DNA of 64,000 bases from Geomicrobium sediminis (GTDB taxonomy: Bacteria > Bacillota > Bacilli > Bacillales > Marinococcaceae): NCBI RefSeq assembly GCF_016908595.1, contig NZ_JAFBEC010000008.1, forward strand, positions 1 through 64,000. Reading direction: 5' to 3'. A program made the translations under genes and the position numbers. The notes beneath the pieces were generated by a model. That model did no database searches, had not been told where the DNA came from, and worked only from the letters and a program-made list of their open reading frames with translations. The first letter of the stretch is position 1; each line of letters opens with the position of its first letter. Shown here piece after piece: positions 18,294 through 25,518 of the stretch.

Positions 18294-18461
18294 TTATGCT
18301 TCTGGAGCACCTGTAATTAGCGTCATGATCCCAAAGAATCCGAAAACGAGAATACTCGCTAGTGAAACCGCAACTCCTAGGAAGTTACGACGCTTTAATT
18401 CTCTAACTAACGCAATCGCTGAAAGAATCGCAACCGCTAATGTAATTGAACCCATTGCCAT
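18294..18461 (-). CDS. yqgW: Small membrane protein, DUF2759/YqgW-like
   Basis: A 55-residue protein, MAMGSITLAVAILSAIALVR followed by ELKRRNFLGV and ending LITGAPEA. It has two hydrophobic segments (about 5-20 and 28-50) separated by a basic ELKRRN loop. This layout fits YqgW of B. subtilis, a DUF2759 protein encoded next to yqgX, as it is here. The ATG at 18461 follows AAGGAGAG. Too short for usual ORF thresholds. Function unknown. It is divergent from yqgX across about 120 bp. Confidence 0.82.
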   Translation of the reverse strand: MAMGSITLAVAILSAIALVRELKRRNFLGVAVSLASILVFGFFGIMTLITGAPEA

Positions 18462-18584
18462 AAGTCATTCTCTCCTTACAAAGAAGTTATCGTAAAGTTC
18501 AACACGTAAGAGCGCCATTCCTTTTCAAAAACAATGCGACTGTGTACAATAGCATTGAAATAGGAAAAGGAGTGGATTCATTAA

Positions 18585-19220
18585 ATGAAATGGTCTCAAG
18601 TGCCCTTAGGGCCCCTGCAAACCAATGCTTATGTGCTTTACAATGAAAACCTAGAAGCTATCATCTTCGATCCTGGTGGGGACGGTGAAGCATTTGAAAC
18701 GGCAATACGAAACGCTTCGTTACAACCAATTGCGATCTTGCTTACACACGCACACTTTGATCATATCGGTGCGGTCGATCATATTCGAGAAGCGTTTAAC
18801 ATTCCCGTTTATATTCACGACATCGAAGCAGATTGGCTAACAGACGATGAACTGAACCGTTCAAGTAACTTCCTAAACGGACAAGGGTTCACCGTAAAGG
18901 CAGCTGAGAAGCTGATTACAGATGAAGGAAACCTTCAAGTCGGTAATTTCGCATTTGACGTTTACCATACTCCAGGACATTCACCAGGGAGTGTCTCTTA
19001 TTATCATGCATCGTCAGGTACTGTGTTCTCTGGAGACGTGCTTTTCCAAGGAGGAATCGGCAGAACCGATCTTCCAGGCGGAAATCACGAAGAGCTCCTT
19101 TTAAGTATTCACGAGAAGTTGCTAGAACTTCCTGAAACGACAGAAGTAGCTCCAGGTCACGGTCCGACTACAACAATTCAACAAGAAACGGAACAGAACC
19201 CGTTTTTAAACGGTCTATAG
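18585..19220 (+). CDS. yqgX: Metallo-beta-lactamase fold hydrolase YqgX (glyoxalase II-like)
   Basis: A 211-residue MBL-fold hydrolase of the glyoxalase II/persulfide dioxygenase-like group. The dinuclear metal site is complete: THAHFDH (about 54-60), the His in HTPGHSPGS, the Asp in FSGDVLF, and the His in APGHGP. The N-terminus PLGPLQTNAYVL matches the group. The physiological substrate, perhaps a bacillithiol thioester or persulfide in this lineage, is inferred. A ribosome site AAAAGGAG lies 13 bases before the ATG. Monocistronic, ending in a terminator. Confidence 0.93.
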   Translation: MKWSQVPLGPLQTNAYVLYNENLEAIIFDPGGDGEAFETAIRNASLQPIAILLTHAHFDHIGAVDHIREAFNIPVYIHDIEADWLTDDELNRSSNFLNGQGFTVKAAEKLITDEGNLQVGNFAFDVYHTPGHSPGSVSYYHASSGTVFSGDVLFQGGIGRTDLPGGNHEELLLSIHEKLLELPETTEVAPGHGPTTTIQQETEQNPFLNGL

Positions 19221-19228
19221 AACATTCG

Positions 19229-19252
19229 AAAAGGCGGCCAAAACCGCCTTTT
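19229..19252. terminator. Bidirectional terminator between yqgX and yqgY
   Basis: AAAAGGCGG-ccaaaa-CCGCCTTTT, a GC-rich 9-bp stem with A- and T-tracts, lies between two convergent genes. Confidence 0.9.
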
Positions 19253-19269
19253 ATGTATGTTCATTTTGT

Positions 19270-19524
19270 TTAGTGGCCAAATGACGGTTCCATAATGAAA
19301 ATCGAGTATACGGAAAACACGACCATAAACAGTGTTAAGTAAGCGCCAAAGATGTAAATGTAATTACGCTCTGACAAGTTCATAAAGCCTAATCCAACAA
19401 AAGCTGCCGTATTCGCAAAGAAAATAAGTGCCATTTCATACATGTTCCCGACGAAGAACAAGACAGCAAAGATCCCTGTCCAGAACCCCATAACACGGAA
19501 CATCCGGCCCATTTCGTTGTTCAT
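19270..19524 (-). CDS. yqgY: DUF2626 membrane protein YqgY
   Basis: An 84-residue membrane protein of the DUF2626 family. It has three hydrophobic segments (about 10-27, 30-50, 56-78), with SERNYIYIFGAYLTLFM in the last. The ATG follows AAGGAGGG. It lies beside yqgX as in B. subtilis, but here this pair sits between yqhG and comG rather than on the other side of comG. Function unknown. Confidence 0.88.
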   Translation of the reverse strand: MNNEMGRMFRVMGFWTGIFAVLFFVGNMYEMALIFFANTAAFVGLGFMNLSERNYIYIFGAYLTLFMVVFSVYSIFIMEPSFGH

Positions 19525-19606
19525 ATTGTTCCCTCCTTGCTGCGAAACTCAAAAGATTGTCCATCTCGATACTCACATTATATATGAATTTTTGTGTCGT
19601 TGTAAA

Positions 19607-19837
19607 TTACTTTTCCCTGCGGTTTGCCAAGATAAAACGTGTCGGTTGCTTTTTTCTTGCTTGACGGTACGAAATTTTCATTGCAGTCGGCACCATTCCA
19701 AACATCGTAAACAGCTTTACTTTCCTTTTCTTTCGCGCCTTTCTGCGCTCCCAATAACTTGTTTCATGCGAAAAAAAGTTCTCTAGCCCTTTTAGAAATG
19801 ATTCAACTAGATATTTTAAATAAGGATTCGGGTTCAT
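19607..19837 (-). CDS. yqzE: YqzE family protein
   Basis: A 76-residue basic protein. It begins with an amphipathic helix (YLKYLVESFLKGLENF), followed by a Lys/Arg-rich linker (RRKARKKRKVKLFTMFGMVPTAMKISY). B. subtilis YqzE, encoded just after comGG, has the same plan of a short N-terminal YVKYLTQ-type helix, basic middle and FGLIP-type motif. This gene also lies downstream of the comG remnant. Its role is not established; late-competence co-regulation is implied by position only. Confidence 0.8.
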   Translation of the reverse strand: MNPNPYLKYLVESFLKGLENFFSHETSYWERRKARKKRKVKLFTMFGMVPTAMKISYRQARKKQPTRFILANRREK

Positions 19838-19881
19838 CTAGATCAACTCCTGTTCCTTATCATTGACGGTTTTGTGACGAT

Positions 19882-20091
19882 TTATCCATACGTATTTACA
19901 GGTTCGATTGCCAAAATATTTTTCCGTAAAAATCGTCGGTACGCTTGACTCTTAAAGCACCACGCATTTATTAAACGGTCGTCATACGTTTGAATACGTA
20001 CGACCCGCTTTGTGAAATTACCACCTTCACTTTTGTAGATCATACAAAGCTTCTGACGTTTTACACACGATGTCTCGAGAATGGTTTGCAA
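19882..20091 (-). CDS. Small WYL-like domain protein
   Basis: A 69-residue protein starting at TTG; GGAGG lies three bases upstream, closer than usual. The segment KLCMIYKSEGGNFTKRVVRI, followed by YDDRLINAWCFKSQAYRRFL and NILAIEPV, reads like a single WYL domain: beta-strands around a conserved Tyr/Arg, ending in an LxNILxxEP-type motif. There is no DNA-binding domain. Small single-WYL proteins occur in Bacillus; the ligand is unknown. It lies between comGG' and yqzE on the same strand. The family call is from pattern only. Confidence 0.5.
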   Translation of the reverse strand: MQTILETSCVKRQKLCMIYKSEGGNFTKRVVRIQTYDDRLINAWCFKSQAYRRFLRKNILAIEPVNTYG

Positions 20092-20125
20092 AGACCTCCA
20101 CCACCTTCAAAAAGAACGTTTGTTC

Positions 20126-20572
20126 TTACTCTATGCAAACGAAACGATTGTTAAACCTAAAAGAACCTTCCAACTCGTGGTTGGAAGGTTCGTAATCGTC
20201 TTCATTCGCCTCGTCTTCTTCAACATCAATCCGCATGATGTAAAACCGATGAACGACTGTCGTGTCGGCTGTCGTTTTTGATGTGAACACGACTTCATCG
20301 TAATCACTACTCGTTGCTTTTTGTGTATAACTCACGGTTCCAGAATCATAGTGATACGTTCCCGCTCGTTTGTCATCACCACGTTCAAACTGGCGCCACC
20401 ACTCTTTTTTTGACTTCTCGATGAGCAATGAGGCTTGCATATAATGCTGGTACGACGTAACCATTTGTTTTTCAGTCAAAAAGAGGAGCGCTTGCGTTGC
20501 AACGAGCGCACTGAATACGAAGCATAATACGAGAATATACGGCATTATAGCTCCCTTTTCACCGATAGCCAT
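20126..20572 (-). CDS. Second copy of comGG (comGG')
   Basis: A 148-residue paralogue of the operon comGG at 24005-24373. The first 87 or so residues are the same apart from none or very few changes (MAIGEKGAIMPYILVLCFVF onward), then they diverge. This copy carries a longer acidic tail (VEEDEANEDDYEPSN) and reads through a hairpin at 20163-20189 before stopping. It has the prepilin-like N-terminus but is separated from a complete operon. It may be transcribed with comGF' from an unknown promoter or be silent. It is either the original 3' end of comG or a product of the duplication. Confidence 0.8.
   Translation of the reverse strand: MAIGEKGAIMPYILVLCFVFSALVATQALLFLTEKQMVTSYQHYMQASLLIEKSKKEWWRQFERGDDKRAGTYHYDSGTVSYTQKATSSDYDEVVFTSKTTADTTVVHRFYIMRIDVEEDEANEDDYEPSNHELEGSFRFNNRFVCIE
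20163..20189 (-). terminator. Hairpin inside the 3' end of comGG'
   Basis: AACCTTCCAAC-tcgtg-GTTGGAAGGTT is a perfect 11-bp stem. On the minus strand it is followed by CTTTTAGG, a weak T-run. It lies within the last codons of comGG', which suggests that the coding frame was extended into a former terminator. Confidence 0.55.
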
Positions 20573-20691
20573 TCTCCTTTCTCGATGATCACGTCTGAAA
20601 GAGCAAGCGAATGACGCTCATTCTGAAGGGTAATTGTTATGACGACCCCACGATTGCCTCGTTTCACTTCAAAGCGCTCTAAAGCGTTCAA
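20313..20691 (-). repeat. 379-bp tract matching 24114-24492 (copy 1)
   Basis: This tract covers the 5' part of comGG' and the 3' part of comGF' and reads base for base the same as 24114-24492. Outside it the two comG copies differ at many positions: about one in eight in the remaining comGF region, and strongly in the comGG tail. The sharp edges suggest recent gene conversion or recombination between the copies. Confidence 0.85.
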
Positions 20692-21012
20692 TAAAATCGT
20701 GTGACCTTGATTGTTCACTCTCATAATCAGTTGGTTATTTTGCATTTGAATTATTCGCACCGTTCCTTCAACATCCGTCATTTCTAAACGGTACGGATTT
20801 GGAATATCATAAGACACACTGTAAAGGCTTTCTTTTTGTAGTTGTTGGAATAATACGAGTAGCTCTTGGCGTTGCTCACCTCGTTCACTTTGCGGAGGAT
20901 GGATCGCGTCATAAAGTAGAGGGACGACATACAGAATTGAAAAGAAAATCATCATCGCGATCACCGTTTCAAGCAGTGTAAACCCTTGATTATTTACGGA
21001 ACTTCGAGACAA
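20545..21012 (-). CDS. Second copy of comGF (comGF')
   Basis: A full-length 155-residue paralogue of comGF (24346-24813), differing at roughly ten positions, all in the first two thirds. It keeps the prepilin cleavage motif NNQGFTLLE and the hydrophobic helix, so the protein could still be processed and assembled. Start is TTG, as in the operon copy, after AAGGGAG. There is no intact comGA-GE ahead of it; expression would need a promoter in the island border. TTGCCA at 21342-21347 with a TATTAA-like element 18 bp away is a weak candidate. Confidence 0.8.
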   Translation of the reverse strand: MSRSSVNNQGFTLLETVIAMMIFFSILYVVPLLYDAIHPPQSERGEQRQELLVLFQQLQKESLYSVSYDIPNPYRLEMTDVEGTVRIIQMQNNQLIMRVNNQGHTILLNALERFEVKRGNRGVVITITLQNERHSLALSDVIIEKGEWLSVKREL

Positions 21013-21284
21013 ACGGATCGCTCCCTTTTACGCCAATGTTCCCAAGAAAGACACTGTAATTCGCCTTTTGTAAATACGGCTTCTGTTTGAACATGAACAT
21101 GTACGGTTTGGCTATTTGCCATCGCCTGTTGCTGAGCAAAATACAAGTCCGTGACGAATTGCTCGATAAACGCATCTGTTGCTTGTTGTTTCATTAACTC
21201 CGTTGAATTAGCGACTGAGACGAACGCACAAATACTTACGATCAACAAGACAATCGCCATTTCAATATACGGGTGTAAGAACAT
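20994..21284 (-). pseudogene. comGD/comGE fusion remnant
   Basis: Codons from about 21080 to 21266 match comGD from IEMAIVLLIVS to VHVQTEA nearly perfectly (three differences seen). The following codons match the end of comGE (CLSWEHWRKRER). An internal deletion fused the two. At 21266 comGD homology stops abruptly, so the prepilin motif GFTLIE and start of comGD are missing and replaced by island sequence. The product would lack a cleavage site and most of ComGE, so I treat it as a broken gene. Confidence 0.85.
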
Positions 21285-21418
21285 ATATTGTATTACTAAA
21301 TAAAAAATATTATCCTCTTAATAATAATATTGTACCTTTTTTGGCAATTACTGTTTAATTATGTGTTCTAATATCGTATATTTAGAGTGATTTTATCTAT
21401 AATAATGGAGTGAGTTAT

Positions 21419-21829
21419 TTGAAAAGAATATGGTTACTCATATCAATTGTTATTGCAATCATAATTGCTTTACTTAGCATTAACTACATAAATGTAACTA
21501 CATTTGGTGACAAAATTAATGAATTCACGAAAAAAAACGGGTCCATCGATACACTGATAATTGAACAGGAAAATGCAGACTCTGTTTTAGTAGAAGATAA
21601 AGAATTCATTTTGTATCTTATAGAAAGGGCAACTGATATGAAACTAAAAAGCGGAGAGCCCTTTAGCCCAAATGAAAGAATGTTTAGTATTATTATTGAT
21701 ACTGGTTCAGATCAACCCCATTTTATTCATCTCAAAGAAAATCAGATATTTATGTATGGTGATTATTTTGATATTCAAGGAGATAATTATCTTCGAAAAA
21801 GTATAGAGGATAATGTACTCGACAAATAA
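21419..21829 (+). CDS. Unrecognised membrane-anchored protein of the comG island
   Basis: A 136-residue protein starting at TTG, eight bases after GGAG. One N-terminal hydrophobic helix (MKRIWLLISIVIAIIIALLS) is followed by a soluble part with acidic segments (IIEQENADSVLVEDKEF, LKENQIFMYGDYF). The strand pattern FSIIIDTGSDQPHFIHLKENQ looks like a small beta-rich extracytoplasmic domain. I recognise no family. Codon use is AT-rich, unlike the flanking com genes. Confidence 0.7.
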   Translation: MKRIWLLISIVIAIIIALLSINYINVTTFGDKINEFTKKNGSIDTLIIEQENADSVLVEDKEFILYLIERATDMKLKSGEPFSPNERMFSIIIDTGSDQPHFIHLKENQIFMYGDYFDIQGDNYLRKSIEDNVLDK

Positions 21830-21902
21830 CAAATAGACTGTGAAATAACTGAAATTGCCTAACACTAAAGACGATGATTACAGCTTATAAAGTTCTCTAT
21901 TA

Positions 21903-21960
21903 GAAAAACCGAACTCATTCACCATTCCAATTTTAGAATGATGAATTTAGTTCGGTTTTC
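21903..21960. terminator. Bidirectional terminator inside the island
   Basis: AAAACCGAACT and CATTCACCATTC pair with GAATGATGAAT and AGTTCGGTTTTC around CAATTTTA. It lies between the two convergent island genes. Confidence 0.88.
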
Positions 21961-21996
21961 TTATTCCTAAAATGCTTTTGTCTAAAATTCTTGTTA

Positions 21997-23400
21997 TTAG
22001 AGGTTATGTCTTGCTACATGCTTAATTGAATAATCAAGCGTTATGTCATGATCAGGTGAGTGGATTTCGCCTTGAAAAGTGAGATTAGCACCTTCTGAGC
22101 TTAAAGTATGATTACTAGCGACCGCTCTAATACCCCGATAAACCCTACCATCTAAGTTTCGTCTCTGATCTTCAAAAGTCGAATGTGTAAATCCTATTGT
22201 ATTACCTAAATTATCACTACCATTATCCCCAATTATATCTACCAAATCTGTAATTGTGCTTCCATGCGGAACTAATCCAACTAAGAAACTTACTGCACCA
22301 TTACCTGATTCAGATACGTTTGATCCATTCAATGTTTGATTTCTAAAAACATTTTCCCCTGTCAATGCAAACATACCATTTTCAAAATCTCGAATATCAA
22401 CTCCTCCACCGTAATAGAGGATACTTAACTCATTAGTATTATGATCTAATTCAACCATTAATGAATCAGCAAGAGTTGTTGTAACGTCAAATCTATTCAC
22501 ACCTGACGATGTAAATCCTTGAAAATATGCTCCCGTATCCATAAAACTAATTTGAGTTATTGTAGAACCAACCTGCGTGGTACTATAAGAATGATAAGTA
22601 CCACCACCGTCAGAATAATCTGCTATACTGGAATCATATGACCATCCAGAATTTCTAAAAACGCTATTAGGGATAGAATAATCATCCAAATTTGCGCTAC
22701 CAGTTATTTTTAACTCATTTAGAGCAACACCTACTTCAGATACGTTTTGAACAGAAATATCCCTACTTTGAATGTCAATTTCTTTATCTGTGTTAGCATT
22801 ATAGCTTTGCTCTAAGGTGTCTGTTTCTGACTCCTCACTTATGATATCTGAATTATTATTCACATTATATAGAGGTGCCACTTTTTCAAATTGTTCTCTA
22901 TCATTTAAACTATTCGCTTCTAAAGATACTTCCGCTCCTTTAAGTATGTTATCGAACAATGAGTTGTCTAACTCTTCTTCGAATTTAAACCATGATTGAT
23001 TTTTTACATCCTCAACTAAAATCGTTAAAAATTTACCTTCATTTTCAATTAGAAACTGTAAGATATTATAATTTTCGTCCATTATCTCAATATCACCAAT
23101 TACATCATCATCTCGAAATCCTTTACCGCCAAAAGGGTAAAGTAAACCCTCAAACTCCAATTCAGATTCTACACCATTTAATAAAAAAGACCCTTTTGCA
23201 TCAACCTCTCCTTGATTGTGAAATAATTCGAGGTTGCTAAGTATTGCTGAACCATCTGATTGTGTTTCAGTAAACCCTTCAATTTCAGTAATTTCTCCCT
23301 CAATTTCGGTAAACTCAATCTTATCTGCATCATTGGCATCAACTTCACTAGTTAAAGAAGCCATTAATAAGCCTGATAACAGAATAGATAAATTATTCAA
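21997..23400 (-). CDS. Unrecognised secreted protein of the comG island
   Basis: A 467-residue predicted exported protein. The TTG start follows GGAGG, and the N-terminus MNNLSILLSGLLMASLTSEV resembles a short signal peptide. The mature part is acidic and rich in Asn, Ser, Asp and Gly, with repetitive short beta-like segments (LNGVESELEFEGLLYPFGGKG, GSTITQISFMDTGAYFQGF, LSILYYGGGVDIRDFENG). It lacks Cys apparently throughout and shows no catalytic motif or cell-wall anchor. The composition suggests a beta-sandwich surface or secreted protein. GC content is low, consistent with acquisition from another source. Confidence 0.75.
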   Translation of the reverse strand: MNNLSILLSGLLMASLTSEVDANDADKIEFTEIEGEITEIEGFTETQSDGSAILSNLELFHNQGEVDAKGSFLLNGVESELEFEGLLYPFGGKGFRDDDVIGDIEIMDENYNILQFLIENEGKFLTILVEDVKNQSWFKFEEELDNSLFDNILKGAEVSLEANSLNDREQFEKVAPLYNVNNNSDIISEESETDTLEQSYNANTDKEIDIQSRDISVQNVSEVGVALNELKITGSANLDDYSIPNSVFRNSGWSYDSSIADYSDGGGTYHSYSTTQVGSTITQISFMDTGAYFQGFTSSGVNRFDVTTTLADSLMVELDHNTNELSILYYGGGVDIRDFENGMFALTGENVFRNQTLNGSNVSESGNGAVSFLVGLVPHGSTITDLVDIIGDNGSDNLGNTIGFTHSTFEDQRRNLDGRVYRGIRAVASNHTLSSEGANLTFQGEIHSPDHDITLDYSIKHVARHNL

Positions 23401-24004
23401 AATAAAACCTCCAAAAATTAAATTCTTAAATATGAAAATTAAACATATTTAAGTTAAGACACAGTGTATATTATTGTCATATTATGGTCAATACGTTATA
23501 TAATTACAAATTTATAAAATTTAATATTCAAAACTTTTATCTCGAATTTCATTATAACTATCTCGTTTTCATACATCTAATTACATTGTTTCCTATTAAG
23601 GCTTTTAACCCAACCAATTTATTGTCCCTATTCATTGAGGCTTCTTAAAACATTAGTTCAGGTGCAATCTTTCATACAATGAAGACTAGTTTTTATATGT
23701 TAATAAATATTCAATTAAAAAAAACAAATGTCCAACAATAATTATGAAAGATTTCACTAATGATATGGGCCAATTTTCGTGTAAGAATTACTAGCCATTC
23801 AAGTGACTACGGTGTAAGTAATGAACAACTTTCAAGTAAGTCTTACAATTATATATTGAAATTTAATAGTTCAAAAAATAAACCTTCTTGTAGTTTAAAA
23901 GTTTAAACCACCTAACCCCCACATAAGGACTTAGAGGTTAGGTTGAAGTTAATAATTCTCTTTTTACAATCTACTTAGAAAGAATTAAATTTATATTGAA
24001 TCTC
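23401..24004. other. AT-rich gene-free segment
   Basis: About 600 bp with stops in all frames and no RNA gene that I recognise. The only structure seen is CCTAAC...GTTAGG near 23910-23943, which could fold downstream of comGG but lacks a T-run, and a short TTTAAA-rich repeat beside it. Probably holds the promoter for the secreted-protein gene near 23401-23520. Confidence 0.6.
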
Positions 24005-24373
24005 TTACTCTACTTCTTCTTCAACGTATAACCGCTTTATAAAAAAACGATGATTAACTACCGTATCTGTGTTCAACTTTGCAATAATCACAACTTCATC
24101 ATAGTCACTGTTTGTTGCTTTTTGTGTATAACTCACGGTTCCAGAATCATAGTGATACGTTCCCGCTCGTTTGTCATCACCACGTTCAAACTGGCGCCAC
24201 CACTCTTTTTTTGACTTCTCGATGAGCAATGAGGCTTGCATATAATGCTGGTACGACGTAACCATTTGTTTTTCAGTCAAAAAGAGGAGCGCTTGCGTTG
24301 CAACGAGCGCACTGAATACGAAGCATAATACGAGAATATACGGCATTATAGCTCCCTTTTCACCGATAGCCAT
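24005..24373 (-). CDS. comGG: Competence pseudopilus protein ComGG
   Basis: Last gene of the comG operon, 122 residues. The N-terminus EKGAIMPYILVLCFVFSALV lines up with the RGFIYPAVLFVSAL region of B. subtilis ComGG, a minor pseudopilin needed for DNA binding during transformation. AAAGGAG is only one base before the ATG at 24373; an ATG at 24346 has better spacing but would remove the cleavage region. It overlaps comGF by 28 bp. The C-terminal third differs from the duplicate comGG'. Confidence 0.85.
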   Translation of the reverse strand: MAIGEKGAIMPYILVLCFVFSALVATQALLFLTEKQMVTSYQHYMQASLLIEKSKKEWWRQFERGDDKRAGTYHYDSGTVSYTQKATNSDYDEVVIIAKLNTDTVVNHRFFIKRLYVEEEVE

Positions 24374-24492
24374 TCTCCTTTCTCGATGATCACGTCTGAA
24401 AGAGCAAGCGAATGACGCTCATTCTGAAGGGTAATTGTTATGACGACCCCACGATTGCCTCGTTTCACTTCAAAGCGCTCTAAAGCGTTCAA
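24114..24492 (-). repeat. 379-bp tract matching 20313-20691 (copy 2)
   Basis: Operon copy of the tract described at 20313. Immediately outside it the copies differ: TTTGTTGC against CTCGTTGC on the left and AACATAATC against AATAAAATC on the right. Confidence 0.85.
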
Positions 24493-24813
24493 CATAATCG
24501 TATGACCTTGATTGTTTACTCTCATAATCAGTTGATTATTTTGCATTTGGATCGTTCGCACCGTCCCTTCGACATCGGTCATTTCTAAACGGTGCGGGTT
24601 TGGAATGTCATAAGACACGCTGTATAGGCTTTCTTTTTGAAGTTGTTGGAATAAGACGAGTAGCTCTTGACGTTGCTCACTCCGTTCAGCTTGTGGCGGA
24701 TTAATCGCCCCATATAAAAGTGGGACAACATAAAGAACTGAAAAGAAAATCATCATCGCAATCACCGTTTCAAGTAACGTAAACCCTTGATTATTTACGG
24801 AAGTTCGAGACAA
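24346..24813 (-). CDS. comGF: Competence pseudopilus protein ComGF
   Basis: Minor pseudopilin, 155 residues. The prepilin motif NNQGFTLLETVIAMMIFF is cleaved by ComC between Gly and Phe, and the hydrophobic helix follows. The rest is a beta-rich globular domain. The TTG start overlaps the end of comGE and has AAGGGAG upstream. Needed, with ComGC, GD, GE and GG, to build the transformation pilus. A full second copy lies at 20545-21012. Confidence 0.92.
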   Translation of the reverse strand: MSRTSVNNQGFTLLETVIAMMIFFSVLYVVPLLYGAINPPQAERSEQRQELLVLFQQLQKESLYSVSYDIPNPHRLEMTDVEGTVRTIQMQNNQLIMRVNNQGHTIMLNALERFEVKRGNRGVVITITLQNERHSLALSDVIIEKGEWLSVKREL

Positions 24814-25067
24814 ACGAATCGCTCCCTTTTACGCCAATGCTCCCAAGAGAGACATTGTGTTTCACCATCGGTAAACGATTGATACATCGTTCCGGTCGTC
24901 TTTTCATCACTAATGAGCATGGAGATTGCTTTAAATTCATGAGACACGTCAGCTCTCTCTTCATAAATCGCATGTAAGACGGGAATCATACTGGCACTTA
25001 AAATGGACAGCAACAACAACGCCGAAACAACTTCAATGAGTGTGAACCCTTGACTTTGATTTAACAT
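24795..25067 (-). CDS. comGE: Competence pseudopilus protein ComGE
   Basis: Minor pseudopilin of 90 residues with the prepilin motif SQGFTLIEVVSALLLLSILSA. The short mature domain ends CLSWEHWRKRERFVCLELP, carrying two Cys that could pair. The ATG at 25067 has GGGAG eight bases upstream and overlaps the end of comGD. Its last third survives in the fused remnant near 21010-21070. Confidence 0.9.
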   Translation of the reverse strand: MLNQSQGFTLIEVVSALLLLSILSASMIPVLHAIYEERADVSHEFKAISMLISDEKTTGTMYQSFTDGETQCLSWEHWRKRERFVCLELP

Positions 25068-25518
25068 AATAAAATCTCCCTGAACCGATTAAAAACACAA
25101 ATCGATAATTGTGACGTTTCCCTTCAAACTGAAATGAGCCTGAAAACCGCAAGTTGCCATTCGTTCTAAACATAATGAGATCTGGTGCCATCGTTAAGCC
25201 CGCAGCTCTCATGTCTTCAGGGAACGGTTGGGACGTAAGAACTTTCTCATCCATTTTCACTTCATATTGCAATGCTTCTGTTTGAACATGAACATGTACG
25301 GTTTGGCTATTTGCCATCGCCTGTTGCTGAGCAAAATACAAATCCGTGACGAATTGCTCGATAAACGCATCTGTTGCTCGTTGTTTCATTAACTCCGTTG
25401 AAATAGCGACTGAGACGAACGCACAAATACTTACGATCAACAAGACAATCGCCATTTCAATGAGCGTAAAGCCTTCGTTACGAATTAGACGTTTTTCCAC
25501 GTACAATGCCGTTGACAA
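25033..25518 (-). CDS. comGD: Competence pseudopilus protein ComGD
   Basis: Minor pseudopilin, about 150-161 residues, with the motif NEGFTLIEMAIVLLIVSICA. The true start is either TTG 25518 or GTG 25500 (VEKRLIRNEGF); both overlap the end of comGC, as is normal in tightly packed comG operons, and neither has a strong ribosome site. The mature domain includes FVTDLYFAQQQAMANSQTV, typical for GspH-like pseudopilins. Part of it is duplicated at 21080-21266. Confidence 0.9.
   Translation of the reverse strand: MSTALYVEKRLIRNEGFTLIEMAIVLLIVSICAFVSVAISTELMKQRATDAFIEQFVTDLYFAQQQAMANSQTVHVHVQTEALQYEVKMDEKVLTSQPFPEDMRAAGLTMAPDLIMFRTNGNLRFSGSFQFEGKRHNYRFVFLIGSGRFYYVKSKSRVHTH

Larger units (their letters stand above)
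21267..24004. other. AT-rich island between the two comG copies
   Basis: About 2.7 kb with clearly lower GC than its neighbours, flanked by direct repeats of the comGD-GG region. It contains two convergent genes of unknown function (21419-21829 plus, 21997-23400 minus) and a 600-bp gene-free part. No transposase, integrase or terminal inverted repeat is visible. The layout is what a single-crossover integration of foreign DNA carrying comG homology, or an unequal exchange, would leave. Confidence 0.75.

Noticed and set aside
18190-18495. 101-codon plus-strand frame after yqhG
   Set aside because: It overlaps yqhG out of frame, passes through a terminator and is antisense to the small DUF2759-like gene, which has its own ribosome site.
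21267-24004. Insertion sequence or phage origin of the comG island
   Set aside because: No transposase, integrase, terminal inverted repeats or attachment-site pattern could be seen; the flanking repeats are comG coding sequence.
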